From positions 1-39,644 of the forward strand of contig NZ_NOVE01000034.1 of the NCBI RefSeq assembly GCF_002265625.1: a stretch of 39,644 bases of DNA, written 5' to 3'. Below the pieces are notes generated by a model. It saw only the letters and a program-made list of their open reading frames with translations, was not told the DNA's origin and did no database searches. The stretch is from Prevotella sp. 885 (GTDB lineage Bacteria > Bacteroidota > Bacteroidia > Bacteroidales > Bacteroidaceae). Made by a program: the position numbers and the translations under genes. Positions 1 through 12,704 of the stretch are shown here, piece after piece (the first letter of the stretch is position 1; each line of letters begins with the position of its first letter).

Positions 1-112
1 ATGGGCGCGTGCTGTGCACAAATAAAAGGCTTTACATTAGGTTGTCGAGAACTGGTTCTCGTAAGACCTAATGTAAAGCCTTTTATTTAAATCCGATAGG
101 ATTTGCGCCCAT
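1..112. repeat. Nested inverted repeat with cloverleaf-like fold
   Basis: An outer perfect 8-bp stem (1-8 with 105-112) encloses three arms. These are a small 4-bp hairpin (9-12 with 16-19), a long hairpin whose first 23 bp (20-42 with 66-88) pair perfectly and which continues to an inner stem (46-52 with 55-61), and a 6-bp hairpin with a GATA loop (89-94 with 99-104). The A/T-rich ends of the long arm would suit a bidirectional terminator, but the closed multi-arm fold is more elaborate than that needs. It could also be the edge of a mobile or repetitive element. The gene to its left is outside the window. The base pairing is read directly; the function is unknown. Confidence 0.7.
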
Positions 113-211
113 AAGCGGATTGTGGAGAAAGGTTTTTGTCAAAGCACTGCCTAACATAGCAGACTAACAGATAAACTGCAATTTATCGGTGAGTCCTTCT
201 GCTGTATAAGG

Positions 212-609
212 CATGCAAATATCGTACAAAGAGTAAAAACATGTTACAAAATAAAAATTGATTTTAGAGTTCCGGTTTGCTGTTTTTTCGGTGTTTTGCT
301 GTGCAAACAGTACCCGCGCATAACGATAGCGCCACTTTTACAGTCCAATAGTGCCACTATTAGACAGTAAAAGTGGCGCTATTACATGATAAAAGTGGCA
401 CTATTAGAGTGTAAAAGTGGCGCTATTGCAACACAAATAGGCTTTTTGCTGCTTTCATTTTTTGCACATTCTCCTCACAAACCCTCTAATTCACTGTGTA
501 TAAACCGTTTATCCTTGCACGCTCAAAACTCAATAATTTCGCACCAAAGATTTTGTTGTGCGCCGGACTCATAGTATTGAGCATCAGAAATGCAAATATT
601 GTGTCGGAC
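212..609. repeat. 398-bp dispersed direct repeat, left copy
   Basis: This noncoding block recurs in the same orientation at 15317-15714. By hand alignment there are about 19 substitutions (roughly 95% identity) and no insertion or deletion, the offset being a constant 15,105 bases. It contains five phased 15-bp sites (326-426). Similar ATGCAAATAT strings lie near both ends (213-222 and 590-599). Its right edge falls in the hairpin that follows the regulator stop codon. It has no transposase frame or obvious terminal inverted repeats. Confidence 0.92.
326..426. repeat. Phased array of five 15-bp sites (left copy)
   Basis: Sites start at 326, 347, 368, 390 and 412, so the spacing is 21-22 bp, about two helical turns. 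The last three read TAAAAGTGGCGCTAT or its CACTAT variant. The first is the reverse complement of that motif. The second is a palindrome (AATAGTG-C-CACTATT). The first and third sites can form a perfect 15-bp stem around the palindrome. It could be a protein-binding array or an RNA hairpin cluster; neither is shown. Confidence 0.85.
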
Positions 610-623
610 TGAAAGGCGTCCGA
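604..623 (-). terminator. Hairpin after the SusR-like gene
   Basis: A 6-bp stem (604-609 with 618-623) begins 3 bases past the stop codon of the minus-strand regulator. No strong U-run follows, so termination is tentative. A hairpin with the same outer stem but a different loop sits at the matching place in the right repeat copy. Confidence 0.5.
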
Positions 624-626
624 TCG

Positions 627-2267
627 CTATTCGGCATGTATCACACGACAAAGCTGCTCCACATCGCTCTCGAAGGTCTCGCGGTTTCGTGCACGGCTCT
701 TTATCGTTGAGCGATAATTATATATGGTTCGTGGAGTGTAAAAGAGCAAAGCGGCTATCTCCGAACTCTCCTTCACCCCTAAACGTATCAATGCATAGAT
801 GCGCAGTTCGGTGGTCAGACGCCCCTTATGCGGAGGAACAATCTGCTCGTCTTCCCTTAGAAGAGCATTAAATTCGGTTACAAACGAAGGATAGAGATCG
901 AGGAACGCCGTGTCAAAGCTGTTCATGAATGTGGCAGCATCCTCCTCGGAAAGACGCGAAGACGACGCGGTGTTAAGCAGATCGTTAACCTGCCCCACCT
1001 TTATCTTGCGCTTCACAAGAACCTCAAACTTGCTCAGTCGGTCGATGTATTTGGCACAAAGGTCGATGTAAAGCTTGGCGAGTCGTTCGCGGCGGCTGTT
1101 GGTATCGAGCAGACGAGAGTTGAGAGTGTTGAGCTTTTCGTTGAGCGACGACAGCAAGTGGTTGCTCTGAGAGAGTTCGTGACGATGACGCGCCAGTTGT
1201 CGGTTCTGACGGCTGTAGAAGTATAAGATCACCACTACAAAGACACACAGGACAGACACGCCCAGCAATGCCATTCTCATCAGGCTGTTCTGCGAGGACA
1301 GTTTCTCACGATATGTAGACACGATGACGGGCAGTTTCTGCGATATCTCGATGATGCGCAGGCGGTTGTTATAGTTCTTGGCATCGTCCATGGCAAAGTT
1401 TATGTAGCGTTCTGCCAGCAGAATGTTGTCGTCGCCCTTCTTAAACATATACATGGCGAGGTCTTGCATGGCAAGGTTTTCGCGCGTGCAGTTGAGCAGA
1501 TCGCTGATACACGCACGGAGCATATACTCCTCATATTTACGGTTGTCGTTGTTGGCGCTGTAGTTATTGGCTATGGCATACGACGCCATGGCATACCAGC
1601 GCGACTCCACGGGAACCGTTTTCAGAGTCTTGAAGTAATGCTGTAGGGCGCGTTGGTCATTTCGTTCCACATATATATAGTATTCTCCCCAGAAGAAATC
1701 ATAATACGAGTCAGTCGGACGGAGCATCGCAACAGCCTGCTTAAGGTAAGAGTCGGCACGTTCACGATAGCGCGGCGAGTAAGTATTGTCGTGACAATAG
1801 TCAGCCCAATAAGTGTAGACGTAATAGTGCGTGATGGTGTAAGTGAAGCGCAGCTCATCGTCGAGTTTCACTGAATCGATCTCGCCGAGCAGTCCCATAG
1901 CTTCGCCATAGAGTCCGCCCACCGCCAGCAGCGACGCTTTCTCGATGCGCGACTTGTCGTGATGGTATTTGTCGCCAATACGGTCAGCCAGCTGTATTGC
2001 CTTATCGACGTACACCATAGCCGAGTCGAACTGAAAGACGAAGTACTCGTCGTACAGTTTGTCATAGGCAGAAAGGAGAGTTTCGGGCTTGCGGCTCTTT
2101 TCTGCCATATTCTTATAGAAGTCGATGCGTGCCTGTTTCTTGCCGTAAATCTGCGATATGTTGTCCATGATGCTGTCCACACGCTGTATAAGACTGCCGG
2201 TGGTGTCAGCCATTGCAGAAGATATGGTGGTAAGAAAAAGCAGAATAATGACTACGTAACGTTGCAT
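627..2267 (-). CDS. SusR-like membrane-spanning PUL regulator
   Basis: A 546-residue protein predicted to sense glycan fragments in the periplasm and activate the divergent sus-like operon. It has a signal sequence (about 1-20), a long helical TPR-like region (about 30-325), one transmembrane helix (about 331-351), a charged coiled-coil stretch (about 355-420) and a C-terminal helix-turn-helix region (about 480-540, around the LFYTPRTIYNYRS segment). This order and length match the SusR family (DUF6377-type C-terminus), whose founding member responds to maltose in Bacteroides starch use. Here the neighbouring enzymes point to isomaltose-type or panose-type signals, which is inference. The start follows a TAnnTTTG promoter element on the minus strand at 2301-2308. 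The stop lies 18 bases from the 398-bp repeat. Confidence 0.88.
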   Translation of the reverse strand: MQRYVVIILLFLTTISSAMADTTGSLIQRVDSIMDNISQIYGKKQARIDFYKNMAEKSRKPETLLSAYDKLYDEYFVFQFDSAMVYVDKAIQLADRIGDKYHHDKSRIEKASLLAVGGLYGEAMGLLGEIDSVKLDDELRFTYTITHYYVYTYWADYCHDNTYSPRYRERADSYLKQAVAMLRPTDSYYDFFWGEYYIYVERNDQRALQHYFKTLKTVPVESRWYAMASYAIANNYSANNDNRKYEEYMLRACISDLLNCTRENLAMQDLAMYMFKKGDDNILLAERYINFAMDDAKNYNNRLRIIEISQKLPVIVSTYREKLSSQNSLMRMALLGVSVLCVFVVVILYFYSRQNRQLARHRHELSQSNHLLSSLNEKLNTLNSRLLDTNSRRERLAKLYIDLCAKYIDRLSKFEVLVKRKIKVGQVNDLLNTASSSRLSEEDAATFMNSFDTAFLDLYPSFVTEFNALLREDEQIVPPHKGRLTTELRIYALIRLGVKESSEIAALLFYTPRTIYNYRSTIKSRARNRETFESDVEQLCRVIHAE

Positions 2268-2584
2268 ATAAGATATTTATAGTGGTTAGTTAGATGGATG
2301 CAAATTTACATATTTTGAATAAAAAACACATAAGAAGCATCCTTTTTTTTACATCCCGACACCGATAAATCGGCAAAATCCCTTGGCTGTCCTATACCTA
2401 TGCTTTTTCAGACCATGTACTTCAGCAAATGAAGACAATTTTGCAATATTCTGATTATCATACCATTACGTATTGATACAGTTCATTACGATGTACTTAC
2501 ATGGTACTTTCGATAACAACTTACGGAAATAACACCTAAATTTGCAACCGTAAATTCGACCTAACAACTAAAATGTAAAATAAT
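2268..2584. promoter_or_regulatory. Divergent regulatory region, regulator / SusC operon
   Basis: A 317-base gap with a -7 type element on each strand: minus-strand TAAATTTG (plus 2301-2308) for the regulator and plus-strand TAAATTTGCA (2537-2546) for SusC. GTACTT occurs three times: 2417-2422, 2493-2498 and 2504-2509. The last two are 11 bp apart, one helical turn, and lie just upstream of the SusC promoter, so they are candidate operator half-sites. No gene is seen in this stretch. Confidence 0.65.
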
Positions 2585-5584
2585 ATGAACCCAACCAATC
2601 GAAAATGGATCAGCCAGATTGTCGCATGTTCGTTTCTTGCAATGTTGCCGGCAGGCGCATACGCACAGAGCAAGACAATCCACGGCGTGGTGAAGGACGC
2701 CAATGGAGAGACCATCATCGGAGCCTCCGTCGGACAGAAAGGCACGAAGAATGCCACAGTAACCAATCTTGATGGAGAGTTCTCCATCTCCGTTCCCGAC
2801 AATGCAGTACTCGAGATTTCCTACATCGGATACAACAACCAGCGTGTTGCTGTAAACGGCAAGTCGTCGCTTGAGATTGTCATGACTGAGGACGTGCACA
2901 AGCTCAACGAGCTGGTGGTCGTAGGTTATGGCGTTATGAAGAAGAAGGACCTTACTGGAGCCGTCGGCTCACTTGCCGCAAAGGACATGGAGAACTCGCC
3001 GGTGGCTAACATCGGACAGGCCATTCAGGGTAAGATAGCCGGTCTGCAGGTGGTGGACGCAGGCAAGCCGGGCGACAACGTCACCATCAAGGTGCGTGGT
3101 ATGGGATCGATAAACAACTGTGACCCGCTCGTCGTGATTGACGGCGTACCCACCGACCTTGGCATCAATGCCCTCAACATGGCTGACGTGGAGCGTCTGG
3201 ACGTACTGAAGGACGCTTCGGCTACGGCTATATACGGTAGCCGTGGAGCCAACGGCGTAATCATGATCACAACCAAGAAGGGAAAGGAAGGCAAGGGAAG
3301 CCTTTCGCTTTCTGCCAACCTTGCCATACAGAACGCCACACGTACTCCCAAACTGCTCAATGCCAGCCAGTACGCTGCGCTGAGCAACGACATGATGAAC
3401 AATTCGGGCAACGCCGCCAACCCTGCATGGGCTGACCCGTCGGCGCTCGGCAAAGGCACGGACTGGGTGGACGAGCTGCTCCGTACCGGATATATGCAGA
3501 ACTACACGCTCAGCTATTCAGGCGGCAGCGACAAGGCACATTATTATGTATCAGGCGGCATGCTCGACCAGACGGGCATCGTAAGAAGCGTAAAGTACAG
3601 ACGCTTCACCTTCCAGCAGAACGCTGACGCGCAGGTGCTGCCGTGGCTCAAGATGGCTTCCAACATCACCGTGTCTGCCGACCGCAAGCAGCAGGGTAGC
3701 TACGACCTGGGCAGCACATACAAGGCTCTGCCCGTCTTTGCCGTCAAGGACGAGAACGGCGAATGGACAGGACCTGAGGGCAACTCACTTTGGTACGGCA
3801 GCGTGCGAAACCCAATCGGACCCACCACAACAGACCATAGCAGCACCAAGGGATATAATCTTCTCGGCAATATCTCGGCAGAGGTGTCGTTCACGAAGTG
3901 GCTCAAGCTGAAGAGCACGTTCGGACTGGACGCCAAGTTCTGGGATAATGACAGCTTTACACCCAAGCACGACTGGAAGCCGTCGCCCGTGGAGGAAAGC
4001 AGCCGATACAAGAGCAACAACAAGTCGTTCACGTATCTTTGGGACAATTATTTCCTCTTTGACCACACGTTCGCCAAGAAGCATCACGTGGGAGTGATGG
4101 CTGGTACGTCGGCACAATGGAACGACTATGACTATCTCAACGCACAGAAGAACGTCTTCGCCTATAGTGGCGTGCACGAGATGGATAACGGCGAGAAGAT
4201 GCATTCCATCGGGGGCAACGAGACGGAATGGGCGCTGATGTCTTACATGGCACGCCTCAACTATGAGTATGCAGACCGTTATCTGCTCACCGCCACTGTG
4301 CGCCGTGACGGATCGTCACGCTTCGGCAGAAACAACCGTTGGGGTACGTTCCCCTCTGTGTCGTTGGCTTGGCGTGCTTCCGAAGAAGAGTGGTTCCCGA
4401 AGAGCAATGTTCTCAGCGACCTTAAGATCCGTGCCGGATACGGCGTTACGGGTAGCCAGGCAAGCGTGGGCAACTACAGCTATCTGGCTTCGTACAACAC
4501 CAGCGTCTATCCGTTCGGCAAGGCAGGAACAGAACAGTCGGCTCTCGTGTCCGCCACGCTTGCAAATCCCAATATCCATTGGGAGCAGGTGGCTCAGACC
4601 AATATCGGATTTGACGCAGCACTCTTCAATCAGCGTGCACACCTCACATTCGACTATTATATAAAGAACACGAGCGACATGCTCGTCAAGGCTTCCATTC
4701 CTATCACGTCGGGATTTGAGGACACAAGCACCACGTACACCAATGCGGGCAAGGTTCGCAACATGGGTTTTGAGGTTTCGCTCAACACGCTGAACATCCA
4801 GGGACCGCTGCAGTGGGAGACGGGCATCGTCTATACGTACAACCGAAACAAGATAAAGAGCCTCAACAGCGACGTTCCTTACTATATCAATCAGGTGAAC
4901 AACTCGTACGTCACGATGCTTGCCAACGATTTGCCCATCAACGTGTTCTACGGTTATGTCACAGACGGCATCTTCCAGAACGAGCAGGAAGTGAAGAATC
5001 ACGCCATACAGACCGGTGCCGAACCGGGCGACATCCGCTTCAAGGACCTCAACAATGACGGCGTCATCAACGACAACGACCGTACGGTCATAGGCAATCC
5101 TAACCCTACACATATCTTCTCAATGAGCAACACGCTCACATGGAAGGGTCTGGAGCTGTCGGTCTATCTGCAGGGTGTGGCTGGCAACAAGATTTTCAAC
5201 GCCAACAAGATTGACCTCACTGGCATGTCGGCTGCATACAATCAGCTCAGCGACGTGCTCTCACGCTGGCATGGCGAAGGCACAAGCACCTCTATGCCGC
5301 GTGCCGTCTACGGCGACCCCAACCAGAACAATCGCGTCAGCGACCGATACGTGGAGAACGGTGCCTATCTGCGTCTGAAGAGCATCTCGCTCGCTTACAA
5401 TGTGCCGCAGCAGTGGCTCCGCGCCCTTACGCTCAGTTCGGCACGCATCACCTTCTCTTGCGAGAACGTAGCCACCATAACAGGATACTCCGGTTTCGAC
5501 CCCGAGGTGGGCGTCAACGGCATCGACCTCTCCAGCTATCCCATCTCACGTACGTTCAATATCGGATTAAACCTAAACTTCTAA
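2585..5584 (+). CDS. susC: SusC-like TonB-dependent outer-membrane transporter
   Basis: A 999-residue outer-membrane importer for oligosaccharides that would work under a SusD lid and draw energy from TonB-ExbBD. It shows a signal peptide (about 1-27), a carboxypeptidase-D-like regulatory domain typical of SusC (about 30-110, with the family-like HGVVKDANGETIIGASV stretch), a plug domain starting near LVVVGYG, and a long beta-barrel ending in an aromatic residue (Phe). Length and layout are normal for SusC. The start is 39 bases after a TAnnTTTG element, and no Shine-Dalgarno is visible, as usual in this phylum. SusD begins 14 bases after the stop, so the two are co-transcribed. Given the neighbours, the likely cargo is isomalto-oligosaccharides from dextran. 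Confidence 0.95.
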   Translation: MNPTNRKWISQIVACSFLAMLPAGAYAQSKTIHGVVKDANGETIIGASVGQKGTKNATVTNLDGEFSISVPDNAVLEISYIGYNNQRVAVNGKSSLEIVMTEDVHKLNELVVVGYGVMKKKDLTGAVGSLAAKDMENSPVANIGQAIQGKIAGLQVVDAGKPGDNVTIKVRGMGSINNCDPLVVIDGVPTDLGINALNMADVERLDVLKDASATAIYGSRGANGVIMITTKKGKEGKGSLSLSANLAIQNATRTPKLLNASQYAALSNDMMNNSGNAANPAWADPSALGKGTDWVDELLRTGYMQNYTLSYSGGSDKAHYYVSGGMLDQTGIVRSVKYRRFTFQQNADAQVLPWLKMASNITVSADRKQQGSYDLGSTYKALPVFAVKDENGEWTGPEGNSLWYGSVRNPIGPTTTDHSSTKGYNLLGNISAEVSFTKWLKLKSTFGLDAKFWDNDSFTPKHDWKPSPVEESSRYKSNNKSFTYLWDNYFLFDHTFAKKHHVGVMAGTSAQWNDYDYLNAQKNVFAYSGVHEMDNGEKMHSIGGNETEWALMSYMARLNYEYADRYLLTATVRRDGSSRFGRNNRWGTFPSVSLAWRASEEEWFPKSNVLSDLKIRAGYGVTGSQASVGNYSYLASYNTSVYPFGKAGTEQSALVSATLANPNIHWEQVAQTNIGFDAALFNQRAHLTFDYYIKNTSDMLVKASIPITSGFEDTSTTYTNAGKVRNMGFEVSLNTLNIQGPLQWETGIVYTYNRNKIKSLNSDVPYYINQVNNSYVTMLANDLPINVFYGYVTDGIFQNEQEVKNHAIQTGAEPGDIRFKDLNNDGVINDNDRTVIGNPNPTHIFSMSNTLTWKGLELSVYLQGVAGNKIFNANKIDLTGMSAAYNQLSDVLSRWHGEGTSTSMPRAVYGDPNQNNRVSDRYVENGAYLRLKSISLAYNVPQQWLRALTLSSARITFSCENVATITGYSGFDPEVGVNGIDLSSYPISRTFNIGLNLNF

Positions 5585-5598
5585 CAACTTGAATCATT

Positions 5599-7092
5599 AT
5601 GAAAAAGATATTTATTCTGGCTCTCAACATAGCGCTTGCAGGTTCGATGTGCTCATGCAGCGACTTCCTCGACCGTGAGCCAAAGAACACAGTCGACCCC
5701 GAGACGACGGTAGACGAGGACGTGGCAGTGTCGATGGCTAACGCCTGCTACCGAACTCTTCAGTCGTCGAATATGTACAACCAGCGCCTGTGGACTCTCG
5801 ACATCGTTGCAGGCAACAGCGTGGTGGGTGCAGGTGGCGGTACGGACGGCATCGAGACCGTACAGGCTTCCAACTTCACCACACAGAGCGACAACGGCAT
5901 GGCGCTCTATCTGTGGCGTTCGCCATGGGTGGGCATCGGACAATGCAACATCCTCATCAATGCTCTCGAAGGCAAGAACCCTGAGAAGGGCACCATTCTG
6001 GGACGATCGCTCGGCGAGGCTTACTTCCTCCGCGCACATTATTACTTCATTCTCGTACGTCTGTACGGTGGAGTGCCTCTGCGTCTTAAGCCGTTCAATC
6101 CCGGCGAGAGCACAGACATAGCACGTGCTTCAGTGGACGATGTATATAAGCAGATCATCGAGGACACCAACCGTGCTGCAGAACTGCTGCCTGCCAAGAG
6201 CCAGCTGGACGACGACAATCTCGGACGAGCCACAAAGGACGCTGCCTACACCATGCTCGCCGACATTTACCTCACACTCGCCCCTGACAATACTGAATAT
6301 TATCAGAAGGTGGTGAGCCTGTGCGACGAGGTGACGGCTCTCGGCTACGACCTCAGCCAATGCACGTACGAATCAAACTTTGACGCTACCATAAACAACG
6401 GACCTGAATCGATTTTCGAAGTGCAGTTCTCCGGCAATACCGAGTACGACTTCTGGGGTAACAATCCTCAATCGAGCTGGCTGTCTACGTTTATGGGACC
6501 GCGCAACTCCAACTTCGTGGCAGGATCGTACGGATGGAATCAGCCTACGGAAGAGTTTATGTCGCAGTATGAGGAGGGCGACAAGCGCAAAGACCTCACC
6601 GTACTGTACGAGGGATGTCCTGACTTTGACGGCATGGCATACAAGAGCAGCTATTCCACAACGGGCTACAACGTGCGCAAGTTCCTCGTTTCGAAGAGCG
6701 TATCACCCGACTATAACACTAATCCAGCCAACTTCGTTGTTTATCGTTATGCTGACGTGCTGCTGATGAAGGCGGAGGCTCTTAATGAGCAGGGCAAGAC
6801 TTCTGAGGCTGCCGAACCGCTCAACATCGTACGCCGCCGTGCCGGACTGCCGGATGTGAGCGGACTGTCGCAGGAGGCTATGCGCGAGAAGATCATACAC
6901 GAACGCCGCATTGAACTGGCGTTTGAGGGCCACAGATGGTTTGACATGATACGCGTACAGCATGGCGACTATGCCGTGAAGTTCCTCAAGTCCATCGGAA
7001 AGTCACGCGTCACAAAGGAACGCCTGCTCTTCCCCATCCCGCAGACGGAGAGAGACGCCAACAAGCTGATGACACAGAACCCTGGATATTAA
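5599..7092 (+). CDS. susD: SusD-like glycan-binding lipoprotein
   Basis: A 497-residue surface lipoprotein that binds glycan and forms the lid of the SusC transporter. The N-terminus is a lipoprotein signal with candidate lipidated cysteines at 18 and 20 followed by SDFLDREPKN, the usual SusD opening. The all-helical TPR-like core and the C-terminal RagB/SusD part (ADVLLMKAEALNE, then ERRIELAFEGHRWFD, then LFPIPQTERDANKLMTQNPGY) are clear. It is the second gene of the operon and partner of the upstream SusC. Paired SusC/SusD proteins are normally specific for one substrate, here inferred to be an alpha-1,6-glucan. Confidence 0.95.
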   Translation: MKKIFILALNIALAGSMCSCSDFLDREPKNTVDPETTVDEDVAVSMANACYRTLQSSNMYNQRLWTLDIVAGNSVVGAGGGTDGIETVQASNFTTQSDNGMALYLWRSPWVGIGQCNILINALEGKNPEKGTILGRSLGEAYFLRAHYYFILVRLYGGVPLRLKPFNPGESTDIARASVDDVYKQIIEDTNRAAELLPAKSQLDDDNLGRATKDAAYTMLADIYLTLAPDNTEYYQKVVSLCDEVTALGYDLSQCTYESNFDATINNGPESIFEVQFSGNTEYDFWGNNPQSSWLSTFMGPRNSNFVAGSYGWNQPTEEFMSQYEEGDKRKDLTVLYEGCPDFDGMAYKSSYSTTGYNVRKFLVSKSVSPDYNTNPANFVVYRYADVLLMKAEALNEQGKTSEAAEPLNIVRRRAGLPDVSGLSQEAMREKIIHERRIELAFEGHRWFDMIRVQHGDYAVKFLKSIGKSRVTKERLLFPIPQTERDANKLMTQNPGY

Positions 7093-7131
7093 AGGTCAAG
7101 AAACATTATAAACAATAAAAAAAGAATCAAT

Positions 7132-8637
7132 ATGAAACGATATATAAATTGCATTCATAGTCTGTTGGCTCTTCTTTTCATCGGCTTTGCCCTCTCCGCT
7201 TGCTCTGACCAGGACTACACCGAACTGGACAAAGGACGCGACCAGCTGACAATCACGGCTGACCAAGCCCTGACCGCTCTGGAAGAGACCAGCCATGCAA
7301 GTGATGCCGTCACACTGAACTGGACCACCGGCAACAATTACGGTACCGGCAACCGCATCAGCTATCGTCTGGAGCTGGCTAAGGCTGGCACCGACTTCGC
7401 CCAGCCTTACGTTGCTGTGGACGAACAGACGCAGACTTACACGTGGAGCGCCAACGTGGAGAATCTTAACAACATCATTCTCGACAATATGGGAGGCACC
7501 GTTGGCACACCCATAGACATCGAGGCACGCGTCACAGCCATAGTCAGCGGCGCGGAAGAGACACAGACTGCCACCACGCAGTTCACCGTTACACCGTACG
7601 AACCCGTCACATCCACATTGTATATTATAGGTAGCGCTGCTCCAAACGGATGGAGCGCCGACAATGCATCGGAGATGACACGCACCACCAACGGCCTCTT
7701 CACTTGGGAAGGCAAGCTCAATAGCGGCGAGATAAAGTTCATAACCACTCTCGGACAGTTTCTGCCTTCATACGGACGCGGCGACAACGGTGCTCCAGTG
7801 CTCCGCACAAGCGACGACCAACCCGACGAGAAATGGACCATCGACGAGGCACACGACTATAAGGTGACCGTGGATTTGCTTGCAGCTACAGTCAGCATAG
7901 AAAAGACAGAGGGCATAAGCCCTGCCTTTGACCAGCTGTTCTTCGTAGGCAATGCCACAGGCTGGGGCTTTGAACCGATGACACAGGACGTGCTCGACCC
8001 CTTCCTCTTCCGCATGGGACGCTACTTTGAGCAGGGAGTTGGCGGCGAGTTTAAGTTCGGAACATCCATGAACTCATGGGAGAACATGTATAAAGCCACA
8101 CAGGCAAACGCTCCTTACACAGACCAAAGCATGGAATTCGTATCTGGATACGACCCCGACAACAAGTGGTACCTGCAGGACAGCGAGACTGGCAAGGCTT
8201 ATAAGATATGCGTTGACATCCGTTCGGGCAAGGAACGCATGATGATGAAGGAATTCAATCCCTACGAGATGATTTACCTTGTGGGCGACGCCACACCCAA
8301 CGGATGGGATCTTGGCAACGCCACACCGATGACAGCAACGAAGAGTCCTTATGTATTCACATGGACAGGTCAGCTCAACGCCGGCGAACTGAAGTTCTCT
8401 TGCGACAAGCAGAGCGACTGGAACGGTGCTTGGTTTATGCCTTCTGCTCCCGATGCCGAGCCAAAGGGCACTGCCGAACATGCGCTCTTCATCAACAAGA
8501 GCGACGAAACGCTGAAGGCTCAGTATCTGACGGTGAACGTCAGCGACATCGACTATAAATGGAAAATCACATCGTCGGGCACTTACACCATCACACTGGA
8601 CCAGCTCAACGAGACCATCACTATCTCAAAAAATTAA
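7132..8637 (+). CDS. SusE/SusF-like surface glycan-binding lipoprotein
   Basis: A 501-residue lipoprotein (lipobox LSAC, Cys24) in the usual SusE position right after SusD. An N-terminal SusE-type domain (about 25-155) is followed by three related carbohydrate-binding-like modules starting near residues 163 (LYIIGSAAPNGW), 269 (LFFVGNATGWG) and 381 (IYLVGDATPNGW). The first and third are most alike, with shared Trp and Phe/Lys-Phe positions. Such proteins hold starch or related glucans at the cell surface and increase uptake but are not enzymes. A gap of 39 bases separates it from SusD and 20 bases from the GH66 gene, so it is in the operon. Its ligand is inferred from context. Confidence 0.87.
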   Translation: MKRYINCIHSLLALLFIGFALSACSDQDYTELDKGRDQLTITADQALTALEETSHASDAVTLNWTTGNNYGTGNRISYRLELAKAGTDFAQPYVAVDEQTQTYTWSANVENLNNIILDNMGGTVGTPIDIEARVTAIVSGAEETQTATTQFTVTPYEPVTSTLYIIGSAAPNGWSADNASEMTRTTNGLFTWEGKLNSGEIKFITTLGQFLPSYGRGDNGAPVLRTSDDQPDEKWTIDEAHDYKVTVDLLAATVSIEKTEGISPAFDQLFFVGNATGWGFEPMTQDVLDPFLFRMGRYFEQGVGGEFKFGTSMNSWENMYKATQANAPYTDQSMEFVSGYDPDNKWYLQDSETGKAYKICVDIRSGKERMMMKEFNPYEMIYLVGDATPNGWDLGNATPMTATKSPYVFTWTGQLNAGELKFSCDKQSDWNGAWFMPSAPDAEPKGTAEHALFINKSDETLKAQYLTVNVSDIDYKWKITSSGTYTITLDQLNETITISKN

Positions 8638-8657
8638 CATTCTAACAAAAACATAAG

Positions 8658-12579
<3,922 letters not shown>

Positions 12580-12612
12580 AAAACGGTTTGATTTTTGTAG
12601 TAATATATTTTC

Positions 12613-12644
12613 AGGAGGGTGCGACATTTTTGTCACACTCTCCT
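12613..12644 (+). promoter_or_regulatory. Intercistronic hairpin between GH97 and GH31 genes
   Basis: An imperfect stem-loop: AGGAG with CTCCT outside, GTG with CAC, then GACA with TGTC around a T-rich loop. It sits 34 bases after the GH97 stop and 61 before the GH31 start. No U-run follows, so it is more likely a partial terminator or an mRNA-stability element than a full stop. No TAnnTTTG promoter is visible between it and GH31. Confidence 0.5.
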
Positions 12645-12704
12645 ATTGCTGATTTATAAAGACAAGCACCCTGTAACAATCCAAACAATAAACCTATACT
12701 GATA

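Larger units (their letters stand above)
1..626. other. Intergenic region left of the PUL
   Basis: No convincing gene is present; the short open frames here overlap the repeat and have no recognisable product. The stretch holds the nested inverted repeat at 1-112, about 100 bases without evident structure, the left 398-bp repeat (212-609), and a hairpin (604-623) just past the stop codon of the SusR-like gene. Confidence 0.7.

Noticed and set aside
1..112. Integron attC site
   Set aside because: It forms several near-perfect arms, but the core-site boxes expected of attC were not found and no integrase is nearby.
326..426. CRISPR-like array
   Set aside because: The 15-bp units are separated by only 6-7 bases, vary in orientation, and have no cas genes nearby.
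386..871. Plus-strand open frames of 62 and 93 codons
   Set aside because: The first lies in the 398-bp repeat and its homologous stretch is not kept as a frame in the other copy; the second is antisense to the SusR-like gene.
4316..5113. 265-codon minus-strand frame inside susC
   Set aside because: It is antisense to a clearly recognised SusC coding region and has no recognisable domain or promoter.
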